Assembly (NCBI RefSeq): GCF_017592395.1
Contig: NZ_JAGFOU010000001.1
Coordinates: 186,001-250,000, forward strand
Source of the DNA: Actinomyces bowdenii
GTDB taxonomy: Bacteria > Actinomycetota > Actinomycetes > Actinomycetales > Actinomycetaceae
DNA length: 64,000 nucleotides
Reading direction: 5' to 3'
Shown: in pieces, positions 1 to 8,650 of the stretch
How positions within the stretch are numbered: the stretch's first letter is position 1
How the letters are laid out: every line of letters begins with the position of its first letter
The notes under the pieces: generated by a model
Databases searched by the model: none
Seen by the model: only the letters and a program-made list of their open reading frames with translations
Told to the model about the DNA's origin: nothing
Position numbers and translations under genes: made by a program

Positions 1-2455
1 CGGCGTTGGTGTAGGCCTCCTTGGCCGCCCCCATGCGCCCCGCGGCCTCCAGGCCCTCGGCAGCCGCCAGGGAGTGCTCCAGGACCCCGGCGTGCTCCCC
101 CAGCCCCATGTGCACCTGGGCCAGGAACTGGTGGATGAACAGGATCATGCCGGGCACCTGGAGCCTCTCGGCGCGCGAGAGCGCGGACTCCAGCACCTCG
201 GCGCTCTCCAGGTAGCGCTCCCCCACCCCCAGGGCCTGGCCCAGGTTGAGCAGGGAGCCGATGCTCGTGAAGGGCAGGCCGGCGGCCATCATCATGTTGG
301 CGTGCTCGCGGAACTGCTTGACCGCCTCCTCGAACTGCTCCACCTGCATGGAGGCCACGCCCAGCAGGCGGCGGCCGCGCCCGGCAACGAGCAGGGACAT
401 CGGCTCGTGGCGGCGCATGACGTCCTCGGCCAGCTGGCAGCCCTCGAACACATCGCCGCACTCGGCCAGCACCTCGGCGCGCGCCATGTCGACGGCGTCG
501 CGCATGTTCTCGGCATGCATCTCCATGGGGATGCGCGACCACACCCGCTCCATGAGGGCCACCGCCTCCAGGGCGCGGTCCTTGGCCTCCAGCTCGGTGA
601 GCACGCTGATGATGTTGCCCAGGGCGTCGGCGGCCATCACGCAGGCCTCGGCGGAGGGGGACCCGGACTCCAGGGAGGCGCCGGGGGACCTCTCGGGGCC
701 GATGAGCGCATCGATGCGCGAGGCCACGCTGCGCAGCATCTCCTCGGCCCGCTCCAGCCTCTCGGGCCGCTCCTGGGTGGCGTCACGGGCGGATTGGCGG
801 TCGGCCGTCATCTCATCATCGAGGTTGGCGATGTCGATCTCGACGGCCCCCAGCACCCCCACCTGGCTCTCACGCATCGAGCGGATGCGCAGGCGCTCCT
901 CGATGGCCCGGTCGTACTCGGTGCGCCGGGAGTAGGCGTTGGCGCGCAGCAGGGAGGCCTCGATCTCCAGGCCGTCGGGGGCGCGGCCGGGCTCGGGCAG
1001 CAGGCTGTGGGCGGCCGCCTGGTCCACGATGTAGAGGTGCTCGGTGTCCACGCCCACCCGGCGCAGGGTGCGGGCGTAGCGGCGCACGGCGTCGTCGGCG
1101 TCGGCCAGCGGGGCGGGGCGGGTGAGGTCCACCAGCGGGAAGGGCTCGTCGGCCTCCTCCAGCGGCCCGGGCCCCGGGGCCGCCCCGGGCTCCTCATCCC
1201 GGTCCAGGGAGACCACGCCCAGGGCGGAGGAGAAGCCGAACTCCTCCCCGGCGCCGGCCTCCACCGGCTGGCAGGTGGGGACGGCCTCGGGCAGCTCCTC
1301 GGGGGTCTCCAGCAACTCGACCCGGGTCCCGGCGTCGGCGTGCTCGGCGAAGGAGGCCCGCGCCAGGCTGCGCTCCAGGTGGTCGGAGATAGTGGTGTTG
1401 CCGTTGCGGGCGTCGAAGGAGGCGGCCAGGCGGCGCGCCCAGCCGGAGAACTCGGCGTAGGCCTGGGAGATCGTCGTCTGCGCGCCCAGGGTGGGCTGGG
1501 GGGCCCACAGGGTCTCGGCCGGCACGACGACGCCCAGCGCCTCCTCGCCGCGGCCGAAGCGCTCGGCCTCCCGCAGCACCAGGCTCATGCCCCGCAGGGC
1601 CCCCAGCAGGGCGTGGGCGGACTCGGCCTGATCCAGCCAGGACACGTGGCGCCGCAGGATGTCCAGGCCGCGGTCGATCTTGCCGACCAGGGCCAGGTAC
1701 TCCAGGTGGTAGCCGATGGAGACCAGGGCATTGGGGTGGCGGCGGATCTCGCGGTAGGAGCGCAGGTGGGCGTCCCAGGCGGCCTTGGGGCGCCCCGAGG
1801 CCAGCAGGGGCAGCAGCACCAGGGACTGCATCATCTGGGGCTGGACCCGGCACCCCACATCCTCGCGCAGGATCGGCACGGCCGTGCCCACGGCCAGCTC
1901 CCAGTCCTCGGTGCGGTAGGCGAAGGAGACCTGGCGCATGGGGTCGCAGCCCTCGCAGTCGGAGTTCTCATCACGGGGGGTGGCCCGCCAGGCGGCCAGC
2001 TCCTCGGCGGCCTCTTCCTCCAGGCCCAGCAGCCCCGCCACCGAGGCCCGCTCGCCGTGGACCACGTGCATGGAGGCCCCCTCGGAGCGGTAGAACTCCT
2101 CCAGGCTGGCCTCCAGCTGGCGCACCTGGTCCTTGGCCACCTTGGGGTTGGCCGCCGCCACCGCCACCGACCACTTGAAGTGCCAGTGCAGGGTGCGCAC
2201 CTGGTCGGCGTCGAACAGGTCCGGGCGCTCCTTGTAGCGGGCGAGGTTCCACACGAAGGGCGCCAGCGCCTTCCACTCCTCGTTGCCGTGCTGGTAGCCG
2301 TCGGTCAGTGCCAGGCGGGTGACCACCTGCAGATCCTCCTCGCCCAGCGCGTCGGCCCAGGTGACGGCCTCGGCGATGAGTGCGGAGGCCTTGGGGCCGT
2401 AGCTCAGGGCATCGGCGTAGGCCAGGCGCTCCAGGATGTCTTCGCGAGTGGTCAT
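1..2455 (-). CDS. Large TPR-like repeat protein (3' end outside window)
   Basis: An open frame of 818 codons runs from an ATG at 2453-2455 to the left edge without a stop. The other two minus frames are broken by stops. The product is almost entirely helical, with many Ala/Leu/Glu-rich helix pairs of TPR character, especially in the last 300 visible residues; there is no signal peptide or membrane segment. A likely role is a cytoplasmic protein-interaction scaffold. It is the last visible gene of the minus-strand unit that starts at 9672 and lies 79 nt after the HSP90-family gene. TPR proteins are classic HSP90 partners, so a co-chaperone role is a reasonable inference. I do not recognise the exact family, and the C terminus is missing. 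Confidence 0.75.
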   Translation of the reverse strand, partial: MTTREDILERLAYADALSYGPKASALIAEAVTWADALGEEDLQVVTRLALTDGYQHGNEEWKALAPFVWNLARYKERPDLFDADQVRTLHWHFKWSVAVAAANPKVAKDQVRQLEASLEEFYRSEGASMHVVHGERASVAGLLGLEEEAAEELAAWRATPRDENSDCEGCDPMRQVSFAYRTEDWELAVGTAVPILREDVGCRVQPQMMQSLVLLPLLASGRPKAAWDAHLRSYREIRRHPNALVSIGYHLEYLALVGKIDRGLDILRRHVSWLDQAESAHALLGALRGMSLVLREAERFGRGEEALGVVVPAETLWAPQPTLGAQTTISQAYAEFSGWARRLAASFDARNGNTTISDHLERSLARASFAEHADAGTRVELLETPEELPEAVPTCQPVEAGAGEEFGFSSALGVVSLDRDEEPGAAPGPGPLEEADEPFPLVDLTRPAPLADADDAVRRYARTLRRVGVDTEHLYIVDQAAAHSLLPEPGRAPDGLEIEASLLRANAYSRRTEYDRAIEERLRIRSMRESQVGVLGAVEIDIANLDDEMTADRQSARDATQERPERLERAEEMLRSVASRIDALIGPERSPGASLESGSPSAEACVMAADALGNIISVLTELEAKDRALEAVALMERVWSRIPMEMHAENMRDAVDMARAEVLAECGDVFEGCQLAEDVMRRHEPMSLLVAGRGRRLLGVASMQVEQFEEAVKQFREHANMMMAAGLPFTSIGSLLNLGQALGVGERYLESAEVLESALSRAERLQVPGMILFIHQFLAQVHMGLGEHAGVLEHSLAAAEGLEAAGRMGAAKEAYTNA

Positions 2456-2534
2456 GGGTTGGTCCTTCCGATGAGTGGGGCCCAGGGGGTCCTGAGAGTC
2501 GTGGCGGGCCGGGGCCGCCGGGTCGCTGCCGGGC

Positions 2535-4325
2535 TCATATCGAGTCCGGCAGGGCAGAGTCGAGCAGGGAGCCGAGGGTCTCGGCGGCCCAGGAGCGCTC
2601 CTTGGGGCCCAGCGGCTGGCGCCCCAGCAGGAGGCACTGGATGTACAGCCCCCGCAGGGTGCTGGTGACCACGGCGTCGTCGGCGCGCGCCGTCACCAGG
2701 CGCACCACCAGGGGGTTGGTGCGGTTGAGCACGAGCCTGGGCACGTGGGACCCGGCGAAGGGGTCGGTGACCCCCAGGACCTGCGACCACACGCCCGTGG
2801 CGGCCTTGCGGGAGGTGCGCGCCGCCACCCGCCCGGCCAGGTCGGGGTCGGGCAGGTAGAGCGCGGGCAGGGTGGCGGGCTCGAAGCGGCGCATGACCAC
2901 CTCGCAGTCCTCGGGGTCGATGGCCCGGGAGGCCATCATGAGGATGTCCATGGCCTCGGCCTCCTCCGCCGGGGAGCAGGGGGAGAAGGCGTCGAGGAGC
3001 TCGCCGGGGTCCACCAGGGCGATGTCGGCGGCCGGGTCGAGCAGGTCGGTGCGCGCCAGGAAGGCGGAGATGACCTCCTCCTCGTAGGCGTAGCCGGCGT
3101 TGACCAGGACGATGCCCTGGGAGCCGGCCACATCGGCCAGGGCGCGGTACTGGTCCACGGTGCGTGTGAAGCGCACCGTGTCGCCGCTGGCGGCCAGCTG
3201 GGCCAGGGTGCGCGCCCCCTGCGTGGTCTCCACCGGGGCGTGGCGCACGACGAGCTCGAGCATGTCCGGGTCGGTGACCGCCACCGAGCGCAGGCCCACC
3301 GCATGGGCCCCCACGAACTCCGCGAAGCGCCCCGGCGCGGTGCGGGCCAGGCACTCCATCCAGGAGCGCACCGCCGCCCCGATGGCCTCGCGGGTCTCGG
3401 CGCGCAGGTCGTCGTCCATGAGCTGCTCGCGCGAGGCGGTCAGGCGCAGGTGGCTGGAGTCGGCCACGACGCGCACGAAATAGGCCCACTCGGGGGCCAG
3501 GCCCTCGGCCGAGCGTGAGACGAGCATCCGCTTGACGTAGGCGGTGTGGTGGGAGGTGGCCGTGGGGTGGGCGGCGGTGACGACGGCGGCCAGGCCCTTG
3601 AGGCCCGCGGCGGGCACCTCCAGGCCGATGATGTCGAAGGGCTCCCCGCCCAGGTTCTCGGCGCACCAGCGGTGCTGCTCGCGGCGGGGCAGCTCCCAGG
3701 GGGCGTCCTGGTGGGCGTGACGGGTGAGGGTGCCCCCGCTGCGCACCTCGACGTCGATGGGCAGCAGGGCGCCGAACTCATCGACCAGGGCCCGCACCGT
3801 GTCGGCCTGGAGCCAGGGCTCCCCCGGAAGGCCCATGATCTCCACGCTGGTGCCCGGGCTGTCCAGGTTGCCCGGCTCGTGGGGCTCCAGGGCGCGCACC
3901 TCGTAGGTGCCGTCGGTGCGCCCCCGCCACTCCACGGTGGGGGCATCGGCCAGGCGGGCCGAGCGGGAGCGCACGAGGATCTCCCCGGAGACCATGAAGC
4001 AGGAGAGCATGCCGATGCCGAACTGCCCCAGGTAGTCCCCCCGCGACAGGCCCAGCTCGTCGCGCTTGGAGGAGGCGCCGATGGTGGACAGCAGGCTGGA
4101 GGCCTCCTGGAGGGTCAGGCCCACGCCGGTGTCCCGGCAGCTCAGGCCCGCGCCCTCGATGGTGATGGTCACCCGTGCGGGGCAGTCGGGCTCCTCCTGG
4201 CGACGCGCGGCAATGGCGTCCACAGTGTTCTGCAGCAGCTCGCGCACGTAGACGCGCGGACCCGAGTAGAGGTTGCGCGAGAGGAGGTCCACCATCCCGC
4301 GCAGGTCAACCTGGAACGTCGCCAT
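2535..4325 (-). CDS. HSP90-family GHKL ATPase (actinobacterial HtpG-like)
   Basis: A 596-residue chaperone-like ATPase. The N-terminal GHKL domain has all signature boxes: RELLQNTVDA at about 28-37 (N-box with the catalytic Glu and Mg-binding Asn), DTGVGL at 65-70, and GQFGIG at 100-105. The middle and C-terminal parts are divergent, and the protein is slightly shorter than canonical HtpG (about 620-630). I chose the ATG at 4323-4325 because the HSP90 N-terminal pattern begins there and an AGGAAGG lies about 15 nt upstream; an in-frame upstream ATG would add 12 unlikely residues. Its neighbours are two YbjN proteins upstream and a TPR protein downstream, so it is probably not the housekeeping HtpG but a dedicated chaperone of this gene unit (inference). 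Confidence 0.85.
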   Translation of the reverse strand: MATFQVDLRGMVDLLSRNLYSGPRVYVRELLQNTVDAIAARRQEEPDCPARVTITIEGAGLSCRDTGVGLTLQEASSLLSTIGASSKRDELGLSRGDYLGQFGIGMLSCFMVSGEILVRSRSARLADAPTVEWRGRTDGTYEVRALEPHEPGNLDSPGTSVEIMGLPGEPWLQADTVRALVDEFGALLPIDVEVRSGGTLTRHAHQDAPWELPRREQHRWCAENLGGEPFDIIGLEVPAAGLKGLAAVVTAAHPTATSHHTAYVKRMLVSRSAEGLAPEWAYFVRVVADSSHLRLTASREQLMDDDLRAETREAIGAAVRSWMECLARTAPGRFAEFVGAHAVGLRSVAVTDPDMLELVVRHAPVETTQGARTLAQLAASGDTVRFTRTVDQYRALADVAGSQGIVLVNAGYAYEEEVISAFLARTDLLDPAADIALVDPGELLDAFSPCSPAEEAEAMDILMMASRAIDPEDCEVVMRRFEPATLPALYLPDPDLAGRVAARTSRKAATGVWSQVLGVTDPFAGSHVPRLVLNRTNPLVVRLVTARADDAVVTSTLRGLYIQCLLLGRQPLGPKERSWAAETLGSLLDSALPDSI

Positions 4326-4579
4326 AGGTGTGTGAGGGTTCCTTCCTGTCATGGTGTGCAACAGCGCAGAGTCCTAGATTCGACCACAGACGGGCTCCAG
4401 GGCAACCCGGCCAGTATCCGCCGCTTGACTGGAAGCCTCATGACAGTTCCCAGCCCGCGCAGGCGCCCCGGCAGCACCATCCGCATCACCGATCCCGCCG
4501 GGCCAGCGCCACCATGGCGGGAGCCCGGCGCCGGCCGGGGCCCGGGCCTCCAGGACGCGGCCCGGGCGGCACCGGGGTC

Positions 4580-5089
4580 CTAGCCGTCCTGCTCCCCATC
4601 TCCCCCGGCCCCCGGCACGGGGGCCTCCGCGGCCTCCGCGGGCGAGGGCTGCCCCAGCTCGGCGAGGATCTCGGCGATGGCGCCGTCGACCCCGCCGATG
4701 AGGAAGTCCATGACCCCGGCGAGCTGCTCGTCGTTGAGGCCGGCCCCCGTGCTGGAGGTGGCCTCCGCGTGCAGCCCCAGCCCGTGCTCGTCGATGATGA
4801 GGTAGACCGCGGGCATGATCCGGGAGTCGGCCACCCGGCGGGCCACCGAGCGCACCCGCTCCACGGTCTGCTCATCGGTGGGCAGGGCGGTCAGGTAGCG
4901 GCCGTGGATGACCAGGAGCGAGTCGCCGGCGGCCTTGAACATGTAGGACACGCCGTCGAAGCCCGAGTAGACGGCGCCCTCGTCGCGGTCCAGCTCATAG
5001 GTGTAGGAGTGGGAGGTGAACCAGGCCGCCACCCGATCCACGCCCACCGAGGGGGTCAGGCTCCCCGCGGGCTTGTTCCACCAGGCCAT
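4580..5089 (-). CDS. YbjN-domain protein, second copy
   Basis: A 169-residue soluble protein with the YbjN fold (related to type III secretion chaperones), roughly residues 15-145, followed by a Pro/Ala/Gly/Glu-rich acidic tail. The N terminus carries a Trp-Trp pair. It follows the first YbjN gene with a one-base TGATG stop/start overlap, so the two are translationally coupled and may form a heterodimer (inference). YbjN proteins have been linked to stress responses in enterobacteria, but no biochemical function is established. The 254-nt gap to the HSP90 gene suggests possible separate expression of the downstream part. Confidence 0.8.
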   Translation of the reverse strand: MAWWNKPAGSLTPSVGVDRVAAWFTSHSYTYELDRDEGAVYSGFDGVSYMFKAAGDSLLVIHGRYLTALPTDEQTVERVRSVARRVADSRIMPAVYLIIDEHGLGLHAEATSSTGAGLNDEQLAGVMDFLIGGVDGAIAEILAELGQPSPAEAAEAPVPGAGGDGEQDG

Positions 5090-5538
5090 CAGTCGTCCCC
5101 CCAGGTCACGAGCGCCGGGTAGCGCTCCTCGATATCGGCGAACAGGCGCATGTTCATCCTCATCACCAGGTCCATGAAGGCCGCCAGCTGCTCATCGCTG
5201 CGGCCCTGGGCCACGTACTCGACCATCTGGGTGCCCAGGATGGCGGTCTCCTGCCCCTCATCGCCCTGCGAGGCCAGCACGGACAGGCGCGGGCCGTAGG
5301 CCTTCTGGTGGTGGGCGTCGGCCAGATCGTGCAGCTCGGGCATCTGCTCGGCCGGGAAGCGGCCGCGCCAGTAGGCGCGCGCCAGCAGCAGCTCGCCCTC
5401 GGCCTGCATGTAGAAGGCGAAGTAGCAGTTCTCGAAGCCGACCATGATGTCGCCCTCGTCATCATGCTCGAAGACCAGGTCCTCGCCCGTGAGCCAGGAC
5501 TCGACCCGCTCCAGGGTCACGGCGGGTTGTGTGCTCAT
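5089..5538 (-). CDS. YbjN-domain protein, first copy
   Basis: A 149-residue acidic protein that is a single YbjN domain with no tail, signal peptide or transmembrane segment. The pattern of an N-terminal helix (LERVESWL), strands around residues 22-55 and a C-terminal helix (LAAFMDLVMRMN) matches the adjacent YbjN gene, with low sequence identity. The start lies at ATG 5536-5538, with GGAAGG about 8 nt before it. It is coupled to the next gene by a one-base overlap. It sits between the Met-rich unknown protein and the HSP90-family ATPase. The role is unknown; small-chaperone or adaptor activity is only an inference from the fold. Confidence 0.8.
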   Translation of the reverse strand: MSTQPAVTLERVESWLTGEDLVFEHDDEGDIMVGFENCYFAFYMQAEGELLLARAYWRGRFPAEQMPELHDLADAHHQKAYGPRLSVLASQGDEGQETAILGTQMVEYVAQGRSDEQLAAFMDLVMRMNMRLFADIEERYPALVTWGDD

Positions 5539-5659
5539 ACGCGCACCTTCCGTTCAGTGGTGTCCATGATGGCCGACGACGGCGCCGGCCTTCCAGGGTG
5601 CGGCCGTCCACCGGCCCCGCGGGGCGCCGTCGGCCCCCTGGACGGCCGACGGCGCGGGC

Positions 5660-7060
5660 TCAGAACTCGATATCGGCGGCGATGTCCTCCACGCCGTCGG
5701 GCAGGGCGCCGGGGGCGACGTCGGAGGAGTAGCCGGTGATGGAGGTGAAGATCTCCTTGGCCCTGGCCTCCTGCAGGGCGGTGATGCGGGAGAGGTTGGC
5801 CGGGTCGGACATCCAGGCGAGGCCCGCGTTGGAGACCTGCATGACGGTCACCCCGTAGTTGGACTCCAGGTAGCCCCCGGCGTCGATGCCGGCCTGGGCG
5901 GCGGCCTGGCCCGCGGCGGAGGCCTCGATGTAGAAGTCCATGTCGGTGCGCAGGCGGCCGGAGTTGTCGACCCCTCCCGGCAGCGCGGAGGCGCCCCCGC
6001 CCGCGGCGGCGCAGGCCTCGGCCGTGAGCCTGGGGTGGGGGGTCTGGGACAGCGGGGTGTACTGCATGCCCACCGTCATGGGGTGGGTCTGGGTCATGCG
6101 CGTGAGCCACTCGTTGGCGGCCGCGTCCCACATGGGGCGCTCCACCCCCAGGACCGTGGCGACGACGTCGGCGGAGACCCCCTCCTGGATGCGCTGGGAG
6201 CCGGCCACGTAGTCGTGGAAGGAGACGCCCTGGACGGGGGCGAACTCCGGGCCCGAGGTATCGGCGCCGGCACCCGGCATCATGCCGGGCATCCCCGGCA
6301 TCCCCGGCATGCCCGCCATGCCGCCCATGCCCGGCATGCCGGCGTAGGCCTCGGCCTCCGCCTGGGCGGTGGCCGCGCCGGAGGGGTCGGCGAAGAAGGC
6401 GGCCACGGGCCGGTTGAGGGCCACGTGCATGTTGACGATGCAGGCCTGGGCGGACTCCACGGCCCCGGAGGTGTCCTGGCCCAGGGAGCGGCAGTTCATG
6501 TACTCGCGCAGCGCGTCCGCCACGTTCTCGAAGTGCTCGTTGACGTCGTCGACGGCCACCGACAGGGTGCGCGCCCCGTTGAAGTCGCCGAGCTGGTGGG
6601 CCGAGGTGCGGGCCTGGCTGATGCCCTGCTCCCAGCGGTAGAGCAACTGCTGGGCGCCGGCGGCGTCACCGGCCTCCAGGGCGCGGGCGATGTCGATATG
6701 CCCCTCCAGCAGGCCACCCCAGGGCTGCCACCAGGCCCGGGCGTAGTCGGCGGCCCCGGGGGGCAGCGCGGCGGGGGGCTGGGGGTACTGGAGGTAGGCG
6801 ATCTCATCGCCGGGCAGGCCGTGGTCCATGGGACGGGAGAAGCCGTGCGCGACGTCGACCCGGTAGTAGGTGTCGGGGTCGTAGCCGCCCGAGGAGCTGG
6901 AGGTGACATCGGGGGCCTTGACCTGGATGTTGGTCTCCAGGCCCAGGGCGGCCGTGCCCTGGTTGATGGCGCTGGACAGGGCGCTGGCACCGGCGTTGGC
7001 CACCGTCTGCTTGGCTGCGTTCTTCGTGGCGTTCTTGGCCCTCTGGAGGAATCCGGCCAT
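5660..7060 (-). CDS. Unknown protein with Met-Pro-Gly tract
   Basis: A 466-residue protein of a family I cannot name. Residues 1-45 form an Ala/Lys/Asn-rich amphipathic segment. Residues 60-215 are a globular helical part rich in Trp/Tyr. Residues 241-263 are a low-complexity run of Gly-Met-Pro-Gly units. Residues 270-466 form a second globular part that looks alpha/beta. No signal peptide or clear transmembrane helix is present. A GGAGGAA-type ribosome site is not clear, but an AGGACCC lies close before the ATG at 7058-7060. Position in the unit, between the zinc-ribbon protein and the YbjN pair, suggests it is a client or structural part of the same assembly (inference). Confidence 0.7.
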   Translation of the reverse strand: MAGFLQRAKNATKNAAKQTVANAGASALSSAINQGTAALGLETNIQVKAPDVTSSSSGGYDPDTYYRVDVAHGFSRPMDHGLPGDEIAYLQYPQPPAALPPGAADYARAWWQPWGGLLEGHIDIARALEAGDAAGAQQLLYRWEQGISQARTSAHQLGDFNGARTLSVAVDDVNEHFENVADALREYMNCRSLGQDTSGAVESAQACIVNMHVALNRPVAAFFADPSGAATAQAEAEAYAGMPGMGGMAGMPGMPGMPGMMPGAGADTSGPEFAPVQGVSFHDYVAGSQRIQEGVSADVVATVLGVERPMWDAAANEWLTRMTQTHPMTVGMQYTPLSQTPHPRLTAEACAAAGGGASALPGGVDNSGRLRTDMDFYIEASAAGQAAAQAGIDAGGYLESNYGVTVMQVSNAGLAWMSDPANLSRITALQEARAKEIFTSITGYSSDVAPGALPDGVEDIAADIEF

Positions 7061-7117
7061 GGTCTGGGTCCTTTCGGGAGGTTCGGTGGGAGACGGTGGA
7101 GGGTGTCCCGCAGGGGG

Positions 7118-8179
7118 TCAGATGGAGTCCAGGGGGCTGGGGAACTCGGCGGGCAGGCGGTTGGCGGCCTCGATGCGCTGATCCCACATGGCCTCGGTGA
7201 AGGTGCCATCGAGGATGGACTGGGCCAGGGCGTCACCGGGTCGCATGATGTCCCGGATGGTCTGGAGGAGCAGCTCGCGGTGCTCGGTGTGGCCGGACCG
7301 GGTCATGGCCATGACGCTGGTGCCGATGTTCCCCACGGCGTTGAGGTACTCCATCTCGTAGTACTGGGGCGTCACGCTGTCGGGCCCGCCCTGCTCGGTC
7401 ATGATCGTCCAGGCCTGCTGGATGTCTCGGCGCAGGGCCTCGGCCTGGGAGCGGGCGTAGAAGGGCAGCATCCGGCTCATGACGCGGTGGTGGGAGGTGA
7501 CGTAGTAGACGTAGTGGACGAACTGCATGCCGCCGATATCGCTCCAGTCCTGCTCGGAGCGCTCCCACTCCTCGTGGCACTCGGCCTTGGCCAGGTCCTC
7601 GGCCGCCATCGGGGCGGCCTGCATGGCCTGGGAGGGCTGGAAGGTCACGCGCGAGCCGCAGCCCTGGCAGGTGACGTAGACGGCCACGTGGTAGAGCTCG
7701 GGCAGGGCCACGGGGGCGCCGCACTGGCTGCAGGTGAAGGTCTGCTGGGCCTGGCGCCAGTCGGCGATGGCCTGGTCCCAGCCGTCCTTGGCCTGGGCGG
7801 TCTCGCCCTGGGCGAAGATCCCGTCGACGACCCGCTCCAGGCGGTCCTCGAAGTCATCGACCTTGTGCTCGGCCCGCTCCCAGTAGGCCTGGAGGAGGGC
7901 GTGCTCCTCCAGGGACACGTCGTCATCGTCCAGGTCCTCATAGGGGCCGAAGTGCTGCTCATAGGCGCGCTCGGCCTTGGTGTGCAGGAACATGATCTGG
8001 CGCTGGACCTCCATGCGGAAGGAGCCGACCGAGGCCGGGTCCTTGGCCTGGAGCTCGGCGGCGGTGGGGGCGGCCTCGGCGGCGAACTCGCGGGCGCGGG
8101 CCTCCATGCGGTCCAGGTAGACCTCCAGGCGCTGGGTCAGGGCCTGGAGCTGCTGCTCGTAGTGGGTGTAGTGGGCCAT
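7118..8179 (-). CDS. Zinc-ribbon protein with N-terminal coiled coil
   Basis: A 353-residue protein. Residues 1-145 are strongly helical and Glu/Ala/Gln-rich with coiled-coil character. A four-Cys zinc ribbon follows (C150, C153 and C171, C174). Residues 200-353 form a mixed domain with several Tyr/His/Met residues. I chose the ATG at 8177-8179 because GAGGAG lies 7 nt before it; the longer reading adds 11 residues without a ribosome site. It lies 57 nt upstream of the Met-rich unknown gene. I do not recognise the family. The zinc ribbon suggests nucleic-acid or protein contacts; no catalytic motif is visible. Confidence 0.72.
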   Translation of the reverse strand: MAHYTHYEQQLQALTQRLEVYLDRMEARAREFAAEAAPTAAELQAKDPASVGSFRMEVQRQIMFLHTKAERAYEQHFGPYEDLDDDDVSLEEHALLQAYWERAEHKVDDFEDRLERVVDGIFAQGETAQAKDGWDQAIADWRQAQQTFTCSQCGAPVALPELYHVAVYVTCQGCGSRVTFQPSQAMQAAPMAAEDLAKAECHEEWERSEQDWSDIGGMQFVHYVYYVTSHHRVMSRMLPFYARSQAEALRRDIQQAWTIMTEQGGPDSVTPQYYEMEYLNAVGNIGTSVMAMTRSGHTEHRELLLQTIRDIMRPGDALAQSILDGTFTEAMWDQRIEAANRLPAEFPSPLDSI

Positions 8180-8413
8180 GTGTGTCTCCTCGTGGTGGGG
8201 AGTGCTGGACAAGCGGGATGGGGTCGTCGTGGCGGTCTGGTCTCACGGCCCCGGCGGCCGGCGGGACACCGGTGGTCAGGGGCCGGGGAGGCGCTGCCGG
8301 GGATGGTGGCCGGCCCGGTGCCGACCGGGAGGCCCTCCTCGGGGCCGCAGCGGTGGGGTCGGGGACCGTTGGCGCAGTCCCGGGCGCCGGCCCCGTCCAC
8401 CGCGGCCAGCGCC

Positions 8414-8650
8414 TCAGTAGCGGTAGGACTGGCCGGGATCGTCCTCCTGGCGCCCCGCGGTGACGAAGACGTAGCCGCAGTAGACGCATTCGGCCAGGTC
8501 GTAGGGCTCCTGGCGCCCCGCGCCGCAGCCGGGGCAGGTGCGCACCACGGCCCCCAGCTCGTCGCGGGCGTACTGGATGGAGGAGGCGGTCGAGGCCTGG
8601 CCCTGCTGCTGGGCGCGGCGGCGCATCCGCTCGATGAGGGACTCGCCCAT
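8414..8650 (-). CDS. Small zinc-ribbon protein
   Basis: A 78-residue protein with an N-terminal basic helix rich in Arg/Gln (residues 1-30) and a rubredoxin-like zinc ribbon with two CxxC pairs (CPGC near 39-42 and CVYC near 55-58). It overlaps the SPFH gene stop by one base (TGATG), so it is co-translated with it. Such small ribbons often serve as adaptors for a larger partner. Here the partner may be the SPFH protein or the larger zinc-ribbon protein encoded next (inference). Confidence 0.75.
   Translation of the reverse strand: MGESLIERMRRRAQQQGQASTASSIQYARDELGAVVRTCPGCGAGRQEPYDLAECVYCGYVFVTAGRQEDDPGQSYRY

Noticed and set aside
74-2668. Long plus-strand reading frame of 864 codons over the left end
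   Set aside because: A composition shadow of the minus-strand TPR gene: His/Gly/Leu-rich, no domain, no ribosome site. The same applies to 6035-9004, 10004-11941, 13656-15281, 17179-18924, 41278-46086 and other long opposite-strand frames.
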